From positions 248,001-312,000 of the forward strand of contig CAVZTX010000027.1 of NCBI GenBank assembly GCA_963778375.1: a stretch of DNA of 64,000 bases. Reading direction: 5' to 3'. The notes beneath the pieces are model-generated. The model saw only the letters and a program-made list of their open reading frames with translations, had not been told where the DNA came from and did no database searches. Source of the DNA: CAVZTX01 sp963778375. Its GTDB lineage: Bacteria > Chloroflexota > Ktedonobacteria > Ktedonobacterales > Ktedonobacteraceae. Of this stretch, positions 1-9,059 are shown in pieces. Each line of letters opens with the position of its first letter. The stretch's first letter is position 1. Made by a program: the position numbers and the translations under genes.

Positions 1-268
1 CTTGGAGAAGTTGACTTTGATCTCTGTCCGCTCTAATGGGTTCAGTCCAATGCACTCCTTGATCTAAGGATATGATGAAGCAAGCGAGCTGCCAGGAGGG
101 AGTGGTCACTTGCTTTTAACGTCCCTTCATGCTACACTAGAGGAGTAAACCAGAGTGGTCTCAGCCTCTCGTTCGGGATTGAAACTCCCCTTTTAGGGGG
201 AAACCTCCAACATAGTGAGGCGTCTGAGACCATTCTGGCCTTCCACCCCTCGCTTGGAGAATTGAAAC
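1..268 (+). CRISPR. degenerate CRISPR-like repeat remnants (tentative)
   Basis: Two segments end in the typical repeat 3' end ATTGAAAC: one ends at base 185 (CTCGTTCGGGATTGAAAC) and one at 268 (CTCGCTTGGAGAATTGAAAC). They share a CCYCTCG core upstream and lie 83 bases apart. The first 15 bases of the window (cttggagaagttgac) resemble the same 3' end. The copies are too diverged to be an active array. They could be the decayed end of an array lying left of the window, which would fit the cas genes nearby. The evidence is weak, because two to three short similar segments could arise by chance. Confidence 0.3.
150..238. repeat. nested inverted repeat (structured element)
   Basis: The arms at 150-164 (ccagagtggtctcag) and 224-238 (ctgagaccattctgg) are complementary over 15 bases with one mismatch. 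Next inward come short arms CCTC/GAGG, and a smaller hairpin CCCC-TTTTA-GGGG sits at about 187-199. The element overlaps the first CRISPR-like ATTGAAAC segment. It may be a structured transcript, a small transposable remnant or a terminator. No gene is evident between 269 and 471. Confidence 0.45.
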
Positions 269-471
269 TTCTGACCTGAATGTAGAAAAAGCCCCGCCTG
301 GCATTGAAAGACAGTGGAATCTCTGCTACAATCGTTCGTACAAGCACTGCCGACAAGAAGACGGTTGGTGCGCTTAGGAAGCGCGAGAAACTTATTCCCA
401 GTTGCTACTGCTTGAAGTGAGCAGAATAATTGATATAAGTGAACGAAAGAAGTTAGTAGGGGACCTTGCCT

Positions 472-1740
472 ATGACAGAGGAACACACAGGAGCCAGGCA
501 GCAAATTCTAGCGCCTGAACGCCCTGCTACCGCGTTTTTAAGCTATGCGCGAGAGGATGTTGAAAAGGTCCGATATCTCCAGCGACTTCTTCACCTGCGT
601 GGCATACGAGCTTGGCGCGATGTAACCGATCTGGCCCTTGGAAGGTATACTCGGGATGAGATTGTTCAGGCGATTGCGCAAGAATCCGATATCTTTGTTC
701 TGTACATCACGCCGCATTGCCTGAATTCTTCTTTCATCTGGGATATTGAAGTACCCGCTGCTCTAGAGCGCTGGGAACGCGATCATTCTTTCAGTATTGT
801 ACCCATCCTGCATGGCGTCACCTTCTCACAGGTACAGCAAATGTGCGCCGAGCGCGGATACCCTTCCTTGACCGATTTCAATGGCATTCCGCTGCCTGAG
901 TACGGCAAGGACGAAACGAAAGCTGCCAACGAGAAACTTCGGGAAGTCGCTGAGCGCATCTTGGAGTCCTCGTTTGTCCTGCGGCTACGACGCGTGAGAG
1001 CGAACTCGAGCTACGAGCCGCGTCTGTGCCTGCATACCTTCCCTTATGTGCCGCAAACAACCAGCCTTGATCTTGACTTGAATTGGACAGAGCTTTTCAC
1101 CGATCGATGGCCAACACAGGAGGAGTGGCTGGAGGAGTTGCTTCCCGCACTGCGTAACGTAAAGAACGTACTAAGCGCGAGTACCTCAAGTCGCACACCG
1201 CATATGATTGTGCAGGCACGCCTTCCAACGGCCTTTGTTCTTGGATTCAACTTTCCAGCAGCCGCGCACTTTACAATTGTGCTTGAGGGAAGGCATGGTG
1301 ACTGGAGTACAGCCACTACTGCCTCTGAAACGCCGCTGCTCCGATACAATTCATTCCGGGATAAAGGGGATCCACAGATTGCAGTGGTAGAGGTAGCAAT
1401 CTCTCGTCATATTCCATCTGCTGTAGCTCGAAGTCTTTCATCACTGGGCCTCTCGTTTGGTCACCGTGTACAATTTATTGCCCTTGCTGAGCCGAGTGAA
1501 GAGAGCGTGAAGGATGCGGCACAGGCAGCGTCAATGGCTCGTCAAATCAGCCGCGAACTCAAGCGCCTCTGTGACCGCGATAGTATTGCCCATATCCATC
1601 TCTTTCTCGCCTGTCCTGCCCCTCTGGCAGTCATGCTTGGTCATCAACTCAATGCCTTGAGAGCGATTACACTTTACCACTACATGGAAGAGCAAGGTCA
1701 TTACACCCCAGTATATACTCTCGGCACCTCAAGTAAGTGA
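472..1740 (+). CDS. TIR-SAVED effector protein
   Basis: The protein has 422 residues. An N-terminal TIR domain (about residues 18-110) shows FLSYAREDVE at the first strand and SSFIWDIE with the likely catalytic Glu near residue 93; this domain type cleaves NAD+. The C-terminal half (about 195-422) ends in a SAVED signature, with HLFLACPAPLAVMLGHQLN followed by a strand ending YTPVYTL; SAVED domains bind cyclic oligonucleotides. In known CBASS systems TIR-SAVED proteins form filaments on binding cyclic trinucleotide and deplete NAD+. No CD-NTase lies in the window, whereas a type III cas operon begins 4 kb downstream, so cyclic oligoadenylate from Cas10 is the likely trigger (inference). ATG 472 is preferred over the in-frame TTG 466 because TAGGGGA lies about 10 bases upstream. 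Domain calls are firm; the partner is inferred. Confidence 0.85.
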   Translation: MTEEHTGARQQILAPERPATAFLSYAREDVEKVRYLQRLLHLRGIRAWRDVTDLALGRYTRDEIVQAIAQESDIFVLYITPHCLNSSFIWDIEVPAALERWERDHSFSIVPILHGVTFSQVQQMCAERGYPSLTDFNGIPLPEYGKDETKAANEKLREVAERILESSFVLRLRRVRANSSYEPRLCLHTFPYVPQTTSLDLDLNWTELFTDRWPTQEEWLEELLPALRNVKNVLSASTSSRTPHMIVQARLPTAFVLGFNFPAAAHFTIVLEGRHGDWSTATTASETPLLRYNSFRDKGDPQIAVVEVAISRHIPSAVARSLSSLGLSFGHRVQFIALAEPSEESVKDAAQAASMARQISRELKRLCDRDSIAHIHLFLACPAPLAVMLGHQLNALRAITLYHYMEEQGHYTPVYTLGTSSK

Positions 1741-1882
1741 AGTCCGCCTATGCAATTCAGCTGTCACTTATGACCAATTACCAGATATACAGACAAAGAT
1801 AGATAGGCACATCACTTCCCTTAACGAGAAGAATCATGCTATAAAATAACACTACAGTATATCGCACTACGAAGGCTATCTC

Positions 1883-2041
1883 ATGGCGATACCAAAATCA
1901 ATTGTAGACTTTTTATCCCATTCCGTTTACAATACGAGTGATGAATTTAATTATTGCTATGTAAGCAGCATGGAGAGAATTAACCATCAAAATCAGAGGA
2001 TCTTTGCTGATTATGGGGATTATCAGCGGTTATATCTTTAA
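1883..2041 (+). CDS. short hypothetical protein (52 aa)
   Basis: An ATG-initiated frame encodes MAIPKSIVDFLSHSVYN and continues to residue 52, ending YQRLYL. No ribosome binding site of note precedes it. It may be the remnant of a longer gene, perhaps of the SMI1/KNR4 immunity type whose N-termini look similar, but the fragment is too short to assign. The rest of 1741-2210 holds nothing I can recognise. Confidence 0.25.
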   Translation: MAIPKSIVDFLSHSVYNTSDEFNYCYVSSMERINHQNQRIFADYGDYQRLYL

Positions 2042-2210
2042 CTGAAACTGGCGGCTAAGGACTTATATAAGTCCTCCTTCATTCTAAGGATAGCCACTTC
2101 TATGTTGGGAAAACGCTTGAAGTTGGTTCCATCTCAGCGTATCTACTATTCCTACTGCAGTCGGTCTAAGAGCAGTTTGGTATGCAGCGAACAACGGAGG
2201 AGAGGTTGCA

Positions 2211-5200
2211 ATGAGAGTAAAGCTTCGTTCGCGATGGCAACAAATAAAGCAGCATTGGGTAGCAATTGGAGTTGTTGGAATTGCTTTCGTGATAGTCATT
2301 ACGCTGATTATCAATGGCTACTGCGATGGAATTGGCTTCAACGGATACAATCAAATCACAACAGATCGCACGATTAGTGGTCCATCGGCTGGCACAATCA
2401 TCAGAAATGAAGTGTACCAACCAGGAAAAAGTCTTTGGGACTGGCTCCAACTCCTGATCGTACCACTTGCTTTAGCAATTATTGCGATCCTATACAATCG
2501 CGAAAATACTCGAACTGAACGGAATATTGCTGCTCAACGCTACAAACAGGATAAGGAAATTGCTGAACAACACTACGAACAAGACAAGCAAATTGCTTTA
2601 GAAAAGCAAATGGATGATTTTTTACAGACTTATCTTGACTTTATGTTCGAGCTATTGCTTGAAAAAGATCTTCGTACTTCACCTCCCGATAGTGAGGTTC
2701 GTACTGTAGCACGTGTGCTAACCATTAGAATTTTGTTTCAGCTAGATGCCGATGTCGCACGCATTGGACACGTGTTTGCCTTTTTATGTGATGCTGGTCT
2801 GATGTCAACTGCCGAAGAAGGCAGCATCGTCAGTTTAAAAAAAGCCAACTTGAACAAAGTCAATTTAAGTAAGGCAGTCATTGATAGAGCTGATTTGAGA
2901 GAAGCTTACCTCGGGGAAGCCATCCTCAGTGGAACAAACCTCCGAGAAACCAACCTCAGTGGGGCCACCCTTAGCAGAGCTCAACTCAACAACGCCATTC
3001 TCAGCAATGCTGACCTCAGCAACGCCATCTTTAGTGGAGCTGACCTCACGGGGACAGACCTTAGTGGTGCTATTCTTAATGGTGCTATTCTTAGTGGTGT
3101 TGACCTCAGTAGAGCTACCCTCAGCGGAACTGATTTCAGTGGAGCTACTCTCAGTGGAGCTACTCTCAGTGGTGTTGACCTTAATGGAGTTAACCTTAGC
3201 AAAGCCAAACTCGGCGGAGCCGATCTAAGCAGAGCTAGCTGCATTGGAGCTAGCTTCATCGGAGCCGACCTTAGTAGGGTCAAACTTAGTGGAGCCAATC
3301 TCAACAGAGCCGCCTTTAGCAGAACCGACCCTATGGATACCGACATCGACAACGCCATTCTCAGCAACGCTGACTTCAGTGGAGCTAACCTGAGCGGGTC
3401 CACCCTTAGCAATACGGACCTCAATGGTACCATTCTCAGTGACGCCGACCTCAGTGGAGCTAATCTGAGCGGAGCCACCCTCAGTGACGCCGACCTCAGT
3501 GACGCCGACCTCAGTGACGCCGACCTCAGTGGAGCTAATCTGAGCGGAGCCACCCTCAGTGACGCCGACCTCAGTGACGCCGACCTCAGTGACGCCGACC
3601 TCAGTGGAGCTAATCTGAGCGGGGCCACCCTCAGTGGAACTAGCCTCAATAGAGCTGATCTCCGCAATGCTGATCTCAGTGAAGCCACTCTTAGTGAAGT
3701 CATCCTGAAAAATGCTGATCTCAGTGAAGCCATCCTCAGTAGGGCCGATCTGAGTAACGCTGTCCTGAGTGGGGCCATCCTCAATAGGGCCAATCTTAGC
3801 AATGCTGATCTGAACGGAGCCACCCTCAGTAACGCCAATCTTAGCAACGCCAATCTTAGCAACACTGATCTTAGCAACACTGATCTTAGCAACACTGATC
3901 TTAGCAACACTGATTTCAGTGAAGCCACTCTCAATGGAGCCACTCTCAGCAACGCTGACCTCACTGGGGCCAAGCTTAGCAGAGCCAGCCTCAGCGGTGC
4001 CAAGCTATTTCTTGCCAATTTGAGTGGGGTCAGCTTGCGTGGAGTCGATCTGCAGGGTGCCAATCTGAATAAGGCCGATATGCAGGGAACTGACCTTAGC
4101 GGAGCCAACCTGAGTGAAACCGATCTAAGGAGAGCCAACCTGAATAAGGCCGACCTGCGAGGGGCCAACTGGATAAGGCCGATTTGAGTGGAACCGACCT
4201 AAGGGAAGCTAGAGTTGTTATTGAAGAGCTAGAGACGAAAGCCAAATCACTCAGAGGTACGATAATGCCTAATGGGTCAATGTATCCCCACTCCAGTGGT
4301 GCTAATCTAGCTCTTGCCGATTTGGGTGGGATTAAGCTGAGCAAAGTCGACCTCAGCAACGCTAACCTCAACGGCGCACGCCTGAGTAACGCTAACCTCA
4401 GCAATGCTAACCTCAGCAATGCTAACCTCAACAATGCCATCCTCAGCGATGCTGACCTCAGCAATGCTATCCTCAGCGATGCCATCCTCAGCGGTGCCAA
4501 TCTCAACACAGCTAATCTCAGCAATGCCGATCTCAGCAATGCCGATCTCAGCAATGCCGATCTCAGCAATGCCGATCTCAATGGAGCTATCCTCAACGGT
4601 GCGGACCTCAGCAATGCCATCCTCAGCAGAACTCACCTCAACAGTGCCATCCTCAGCAACGCCAATCTTAGCAACGCCAACCTCAGCGAAGCTAGCCTCA
4701 GTGGAGCCACTCTCAGCAACGCTAACCTCAGCGAAGCTAAATTAGGCGGTGCTGACCTCAGTGGAGCCATCCTCAGTGGGGCCAATCTCAACAGAGCTAT
4801 CCTCAGTGGAGCCATCCTCAGTGGGGCCAATCTCAACAGAGCTAACTTGAGCGAAGCTAGCCTGGGCAGGATCAACCTTAGCAACACTAATCTCAGCAAC
4901 ATCAACCTCGGTGGTGCCAAGCTATTTCTTGCTAATCTGAGTGGGGTTAGCCTGCGTGGAGCCAATTTGCGTGGAGCCAATCTGTCCAATGCTGATCTGC
5001 ATGGAGCAGACCTTAGCGAAGCCAATCTGAGTGAAACCAATCAAAGTAGAGCTAATCTGAAAAATGCTGACCTGCGTGGTGCCAACCTAGAGAGGGCCGA
5101 CTTGAGCGGTGCCGACTTAAGGGAAGCTAAAGTTGTTGTTGAAGAGCTAGAAATGAAGGCTAAATCACTTAGAGGCACAATCATGCCCAATGGGTCAATG

Positions 5201-5806
5201 TATCTTCACTCCAGTGGAGCCAATTTGTCTCTCGCCGATTTGAGCGAGATCAGCCTGAGCAAAGTTGATCTCGGCAATGCCGACCTCAGCGGTGCGCGCC
5301 TCAGCACCGCTGACCTGAGCGAAGCCAATCTCAGCGGTGCCAATCTCAGCGGTGCCAATCTCAGCGGTGCCAATCTCAGCGGTACCAATCTCAGCGGTAC
5401 CAATCTCAGCGGTACCAATCTCAATAGAGCTATCCTGACCAATGCCAATCTCAATGGAGCTATTCTGACCAATGCCGATCTCAATGGAGCTATTCTGACC
5501 AATGCCGATCTCAATGGAGCTATTCTGACCAATGCCGACCTCAGGAACACCAATTTCCTTGGATCCGATCTGAGTGAAGCTGACCTTAGAGGAACCGACC
5601 TCAGTAACGTTGACCTCAATGGGGAACCCTTCAATAGAGCCGACCTTAGCGGTGCCAACCTTAGCGGTGCCAACCTTAGCGGTGCCAACCTTAGTAACGC
5701 TATCCTCAGCGGCACCAAGATACAAAAAGTCAAGGGCCTTACAGAAAGCCAACTTGAAATGTGCAAATCAATGGGTGCAATCATTTCATTCGACGAACCC
5801 TTCTAG
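2211..5806 (+). pseudogene. giant membrane-anchored pentapeptide-repeat protein, split by a frameshift
   Basis: The first frame (2211-4187, 658 aa) has two N-terminal membrane segments (about residues 16-36 and 75-95). A basic/acidic helical stretch with KQDKEIAEQHYEQDKQ follows, then a conserved linker (DSEVRTVARVLTIRILFQL) seen before pentapeptide repeats in cyanobacterial and Chloroflexota proteins, then hundreds of residues of A(D/N)LSxA repeats. The second frame (4184-5806, 540 aa) continues the repeats. At about 4169 the sequence reads GCCAACTGGAT where neighbouring repeats have GCCAACCTGxAT; restoring one C joins the frames into about 1,200 residues. The second half contains two copies of a block with LRGTIMPNGSMY, so the gene grew by internal duplication. 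GGAGGAGAGG precedes ATG 2211. Pentapeptide repeats form a right-handed beta-helix; the function here is unknown. It lies between the TIR-SAVED gene and the cas operon. Confidence 0.8.
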
Positions 5807-5845
5807 ATGGAGTATTATAGTTTATAGATGATGACCATTATAGTC

Positions 5846-6223
5846 TTACCGGCTCTTGCGTGCCGCCTCACGAATAGTTTGCAGGTTGAGCACTTCCACT
5901 ACTTCGTAAGTCGTCACAGGATCAGGTATTGGGCGCAGGTGAATAATCGTCGGGAAGTGACCCATACGCCCATGAAGTTCGGCGAGAAGGGCGCAGGCAG
6001 CAGGCGTATATCCGGGCGGATTAATGAGCAGTGAGCGCGTTTGCCACTCTTGAGAAGTGAGTGGCACGGCATCGATAATAGCACGAATTTGAGCTTCAAG
6101 CGGCTCGTCCTGGTTAATCTGCACAGGCATGGTCTGGATGCCCTCGATGCTACTAGCTGAGATCCCCTCGATCTGGACGATGTGTTCGTTGGTCAGCGGA
6201 TGGGCGAAATTTAGGACGAGCAT
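5846..6223 (-). CDS. csx15: Csx15-like CRISPR-associated protein
   Basis: This 125-residue protein starts MLVLNFAHPLTNEHIVQIE and contains LLINPPGYTPAACALLAELH followed by GRMGHFPTIIHLRPI. These segments match my memory of the Csx15 family, small proteins confined to type III CRISPR loci. Csx15 has been proposed, from genomic context and fold prediction, to belong with ring nucleases that degrade cyclic oligoadenylate; I cannot see catalytic residues with certainty. It is the last gene of the leftward cas operon, 36 bases after the preceding RAMP gene. A signal-erasing role would balance the effectors encoded nearby (inference). Confidence 0.75.
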   Translation of the reverse strand: MLVLNFAHPLTNEHIVQIEGISASSIEGIQTMPVQINQDEPLEAQIRAIIDAVPLTSQEWQTRSLLINPPGYTPAACALLAELHGRMGHFPTIIHLRPIPDPVTTYEVVEVLNLQTIREAARKSR

Positions 6224-6259
6224 TATGTTATCTCCAGTGTTTCTTTTATCTCTTGATAC

Positions 6260-7384
6260 TTATTCCCCCCGATACAAAGCTCTCGTATCTTTGATGCGTG
6301 CCTGTGAATGCTCCTTAAACCAACGTTGGCTCGGATAAGCATATTCGACAGATGTGTCGGGAGGCCATTGCCAGATGCTCTGAAGTTGGCCCAATGTGGG
6401 TAGCGACTTGAAGGCATCCCACGCGGCCTTGATCTGGTGATCGATTGGAGTCATTTGATTGGCGAGCAATTCGTAGAGATTATCACCTTCGAAGTATGCA
6501 AGGCCACGACCAGCTTGAAAGTTTCTGTAGCGTTCGCTGTAATCGACGAGTTGTAGTGCTGTGATGGATAGTTGGACACTGCCCAGGCCAATTGGTTTGC
6601 CATAGCCGATTTTGTGACGCGTATTCTCTTGCAACACTATGGCGAACAGCAGAGCTGCAAACTCATCAGCCTCGAGATTGGTAAAGTCAATACGTGACGA
6701 AAAGTCCGTTCCGACAGCGAGTGGTTGAATATACTGATTCCGGTATATACCTCTATCAGCTATCGGTATCAAGCGTTTCTCAGTAAGCAACTGCTCATTA
6801 TGAAAGTAGAATTTTCGGCCTGCGATAAAGCGTCCATGTGTGTCAAGATAGAAGGCACGGTGACGCGGTTTAGGGGCATCCAATACAGCAGTATAGATCG
6901 GCTCGTGATACTCGGGGTTGCGATCATAAGCTACCGCATCTCCAATATTGATCTTGCCAAGAAACACCTCAGCCTGCCTCTGTCTCTGCATCATACCAAA
7001 GAGACGGCAGGAGATGCAGAGCAGCGTATTGTTATCACAAGGGGCAAAGTCTCGGGGTACGGGACTGTCTCGATTAATAACTGTCAGGCAGCCGCGACAG
7101 AGCGTTTCGACGACAGTACGCAACATTCCTTTGATGGATGTCCCAGGAATGATGTAGTCTCCATCCTTATTGTAAATGTGTTCCCCTGGCTGAGTAGGAT
7201 CCTGCATAGATGAGTCAGCATGACGGATGAAAATGGGCGTCTCTGTCTTAATATACAGGTAGAGATAGCCAGAATATAATTTACCAGGATGTGCCTTATC
7301 ATGTGTGAGAGCGTTGTGCCAGACAGGCCTACGCCGCTCTGGAGGATGCACAGTGTCTAAGGGTACAAAATCGTAGGGATTCAT
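6260..7384 (-). CDS. TIGR03986-like CRISPR RAMP protein
   Basis: This 374-residue RAMP begins MNPYDFVPLDTVHP and carries YIIPGTSIKGMLRTVVE (about residues 76-92), the RAMP glycine loop and helix. It also has LCISCRLFG, a cysteine pair typical of Cas7-like proteins, and a C-terminal G-rich stretch HKIGYGKPIGLGSVQL. The opening and the overall layout resemble TIGR03986, a RAMP found in type III-D-like loci. It probably forms part of the backbone or cap of the crRNA-binding effector complex. Its start overlaps the stop of csx19 by four bases (ATGA), indicating translational coupling. Confidence 0.8.
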   Translation of the reverse strand: MNPYDFVPLDTVHPPERRRPVWHNALTHDKAHPGKLYSGYLYLYIKTETPIFIRHADSSMQDPTQPGEHIYNKDGDYIIPGTSIKGMLRTVVETLCRGCLTVINRDSPVPRDFAPCDNNTLLCISCRLFGMMQRQRQAEVFLGKINIGDAVAYDRNPEYHEPIYTAVLDAPKPRHRAFYLDTHGRFIAGRKFYFHNEQLLTEKRLIPIADRGIYRNQYIQPLAVGTDFSSRIDFTNLEADEFAALLFAIVLQENTRHKIGYGKPIGLGSVQLSITALQLVDYSERYRNFQAGRGLAYFEGDNLYELLANQMTPIDHQIKAAWDAFKSLPTLGQLQSIWQWPPDTSVEYAYPSQRWFKEHSQARIKDTRALYRGE

Positions 7385-8040
7385 GCTCTATTTGCTCCTG
7401 TCATCTTTGAATGCTTCGGAAAAGGTACAAGTTGCTTGAAACGATACGCAACATTGATTGCTGTCGCAGGGTCTACATATTCGCACATAACCAGTCGTAC
7501 TCGTTCAGCATCTGTCAGCTTGGGTAACTGCGGATAGCGCAATAGGCGCGGTATACGGATCTCGGCAAAGTCTCCGTGTTGTGCTGCCGTACCAATAGAA
7601 TTTAACTCTTCCTTGTCCAGCCTTTTCCCAAACAGGAAGTATTCCCTGTGTTCATAAAGGCAGGTATCTAACGGAATTTCGCGGGCATTCGGCAGTGCCG
7701 GTTTGTATTCCTTGCGGCCAGTATAGACAATCTGTACGTTTGAATGGTGTCGCTCCCAGCGCAACTCGCCAAGAGCATGAAAGATACGGCCCGATGTATA
7801 GGAACTGAAATCAAAGCTAGGATCAAAGAGTGCAAAGCACAACAAGTCTTGTCGCGCATCTTGTTTGATAACACGACGGGGCTGTGCCTCTAATAGCATC
7901 AACGAGGGATCGTCGGGGGATGTGTTAGGCGGAATGGCCTTATTATAGGCTTGAATGAAGGCCGCGAAATCCTCTTCTCCTATTTTCCCTGCCAGTAGTA
8001 ATTCGCCTATCGCCAAATTGGTTTGTGTTGCCTGTGCCAT
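7381..8040 (-). CDS. csx19: Csx19-like type III-D CRISPR protein
   Basis: The protein has 219 residues when started at ATG 8040. That start is chosen because AAGGAG lies six bases upstream and it avoids a 49-base overlap with the preceding gene. The middle has YFLFGKRLDKEE and the C-terminus has CEYVDPATAINVAYRFKQL, a pattern resembling TIGR03984/Csx19, the small subunit-like protein that marks type III-D. Csx19 associates with the Cas10-Csx10-Cas7 complex in the III-D system studied in cyanobacteria. The gene sits between two RAMP genes and overlaps the next by four bases. Family assignment rests on context and partial similarity. Confidence 0.65.
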   Translation of the reverse strand: MAQATQTNLAIGELLLAGKIGEEDFAAFIQAYNKAIPPNTSPDDPSLMLLEAQPRRVIKQDARQDLLCFALFDPSFDFSSYTSGRIFHALGELRWERHHSNVQIVYTGRKEYKPALPNAREIPLDTCLYEHREYFLFGKRLDKEELNSIGTAAQHGDFAEIRIPRLLRYPQLPKLTDAERVRLVMCEYVDPATAINVAYRFKQLVPFPKHSKMTGANRA

Positions 8041-8042
8041 CG

Positions 8043-9047
8043 CTAGCTCCTTTGCGACGCGCCAGTCGTAGTCTCCGACGCGCTCTTCCATTCTTGTATT
8101 CGAGTGACGAAGGCTTCGATACTTTGTCCTTTGAGGCTATTCAGTGCCTCACCTCTGAAGACGCGTGTATTCCGAATGCCGCTCGGCGTGTGTACCACCG
8201 GCAGAGACAACTTGAGCATGTCATCGCGTCGTGTGCCATAGGTTGTCGCCTCTTCACCCAGCCAGCGTCCGAGGCCCCATAGTTCGTCGTCCTCTTCTCC
8301 CTTCTTGCCTGTGCGTGCTGTACTCAGCAATACACCGCCCTTATGTGACTCCTGATCCTGCTCGTTGATGCTGGCCTTAACCTTGCCTAGTCCTCGTGAA
8401 CGACCCGAGCCGATACGAATCAGTTGATCTTCCATATCCTGGATAACGATGAAGAGCATTCCAAGTTGCCAGATTTCAAAGTTGCGCAAGTGTATGTCTG
8501 TGCTGAACGCCGTTCCCTCAGTCACCACTTCCAGGTCGAATTTGGCACCACCTCCCGTGCCACCTGTGAGCCTGTCGATGGCAATCCCATCACGGTGCTC
8601 AATCAAGGATTCCTTTCCAACGGATCCCACAGGCAAATACGCATCCTCTATCGCGATACGGCTGCCGAACGAGGTTGACCCGAAGAGACGGCAGGTTGGG
8701 CATGAGTATGCATATACTTCATATTGAGGCGTTCTATCATTGAATCGGCTACCGCACGATACGCGATACAGTTGTCTATCGTCTCTTGCATCGCCATCAT
8801 TTGATCGCATCAGTGGATTACATGCTACCCGTGATTGAATGCTATTGACAACCTTCTCTAGATGGCTGCGGAAAACGCCCTTTAGTGAACTGCCAGGCAG
8901 ATAGATCTCCTGCTGATTGTTGCGATAAGTTTGTACGGGGGCCATATCCGCACCAATCACGGTTGCATAACCTGTCTTGATCAGCAATGGTCCTTGGGTG
9001 GTAATGTTTAGGCGTAGACGCGCTTCGTTTACCAGTGCTTTTAACAT
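8043..9047 (-). CDS. Cas7-like (Csm3/Csx7-type) RAMP protein
   Basis: The protein has 334 residues. Near the N-terminus GADMAPVQTY precedes IYLPGSSLKGVFRSHLE. The Asp at about residue 34 sits where Csm3-type subunits carry the residue that cuts target RNA. Cysteines (CNP, CGS, SCPTCRLFGS) likely bind zinc. RDGIAIDRLTGG and GSGRSRGLGKV are typical Cas7 thumb and G-loop motifs. It would coat the crRNA and cleave target RNA at fixed spacing. GAGGAG precedes ATG 9047, and the gene follows a second Cas7-like gene by 12 bases. The C-terminal about 80 residues (from KKGEEDDELWGLGRWLG) extend past the usual Csm3 length. Confidence 0.85.
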   Translation of the reverse strand: MLKALVNEARLRLNITTQGPLLIKTGYATVIGADMAPVQTYRNNQQEIYLPGSSLKGVFRSHLEKVVNSIQSRVACNPLMRSNDGDARDDRQLYRVSCGSRFNDRTPQYEVYAYSCPTCRLFGSTSFGSRIAIEDAYLPVGSVGKESLIEHRDGIAIDRLTGGTGGGAKFDLEVVTEGTAFSTDIHLRNFEIWQLGMLFIVIQDMEDQLIRIGSGRSRGLGKVKASINEQDQESHKGGVLLSTARTGKKGEEDDELWGLGRWLGEEATTYGTRRDDMLKLSLPVVHTPSGIRNTRVFRGEALNSLKGQSIEAFVTRIQEWKSASETTTGASQRS

Positions 9048-9059
9048 ATTTTTCCTCCT

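Noticed and set aside
187..199. Rho-independent terminator CCCCTTTTAGGGG
   Set aside because: Stem of four pairs only and no T run; treated as part of the larger nested inverted repeat.
472..1740. Complete CBASS operon
   Set aside because: No CD-NTase, Cap2 or Cap3 gene is visible; only the effector is present, so the label cannot be supported from this window.
2981..4168. Long leftward frame of 395 codons rich in LRLAPLRSA repeats
   Set aside because: It is the antisense reflection of the pentapeptide repeat DNA; a similar frame exists opposite the second half (5206-5784). There is no ribosome site and the composition mirrors the repeat unit.
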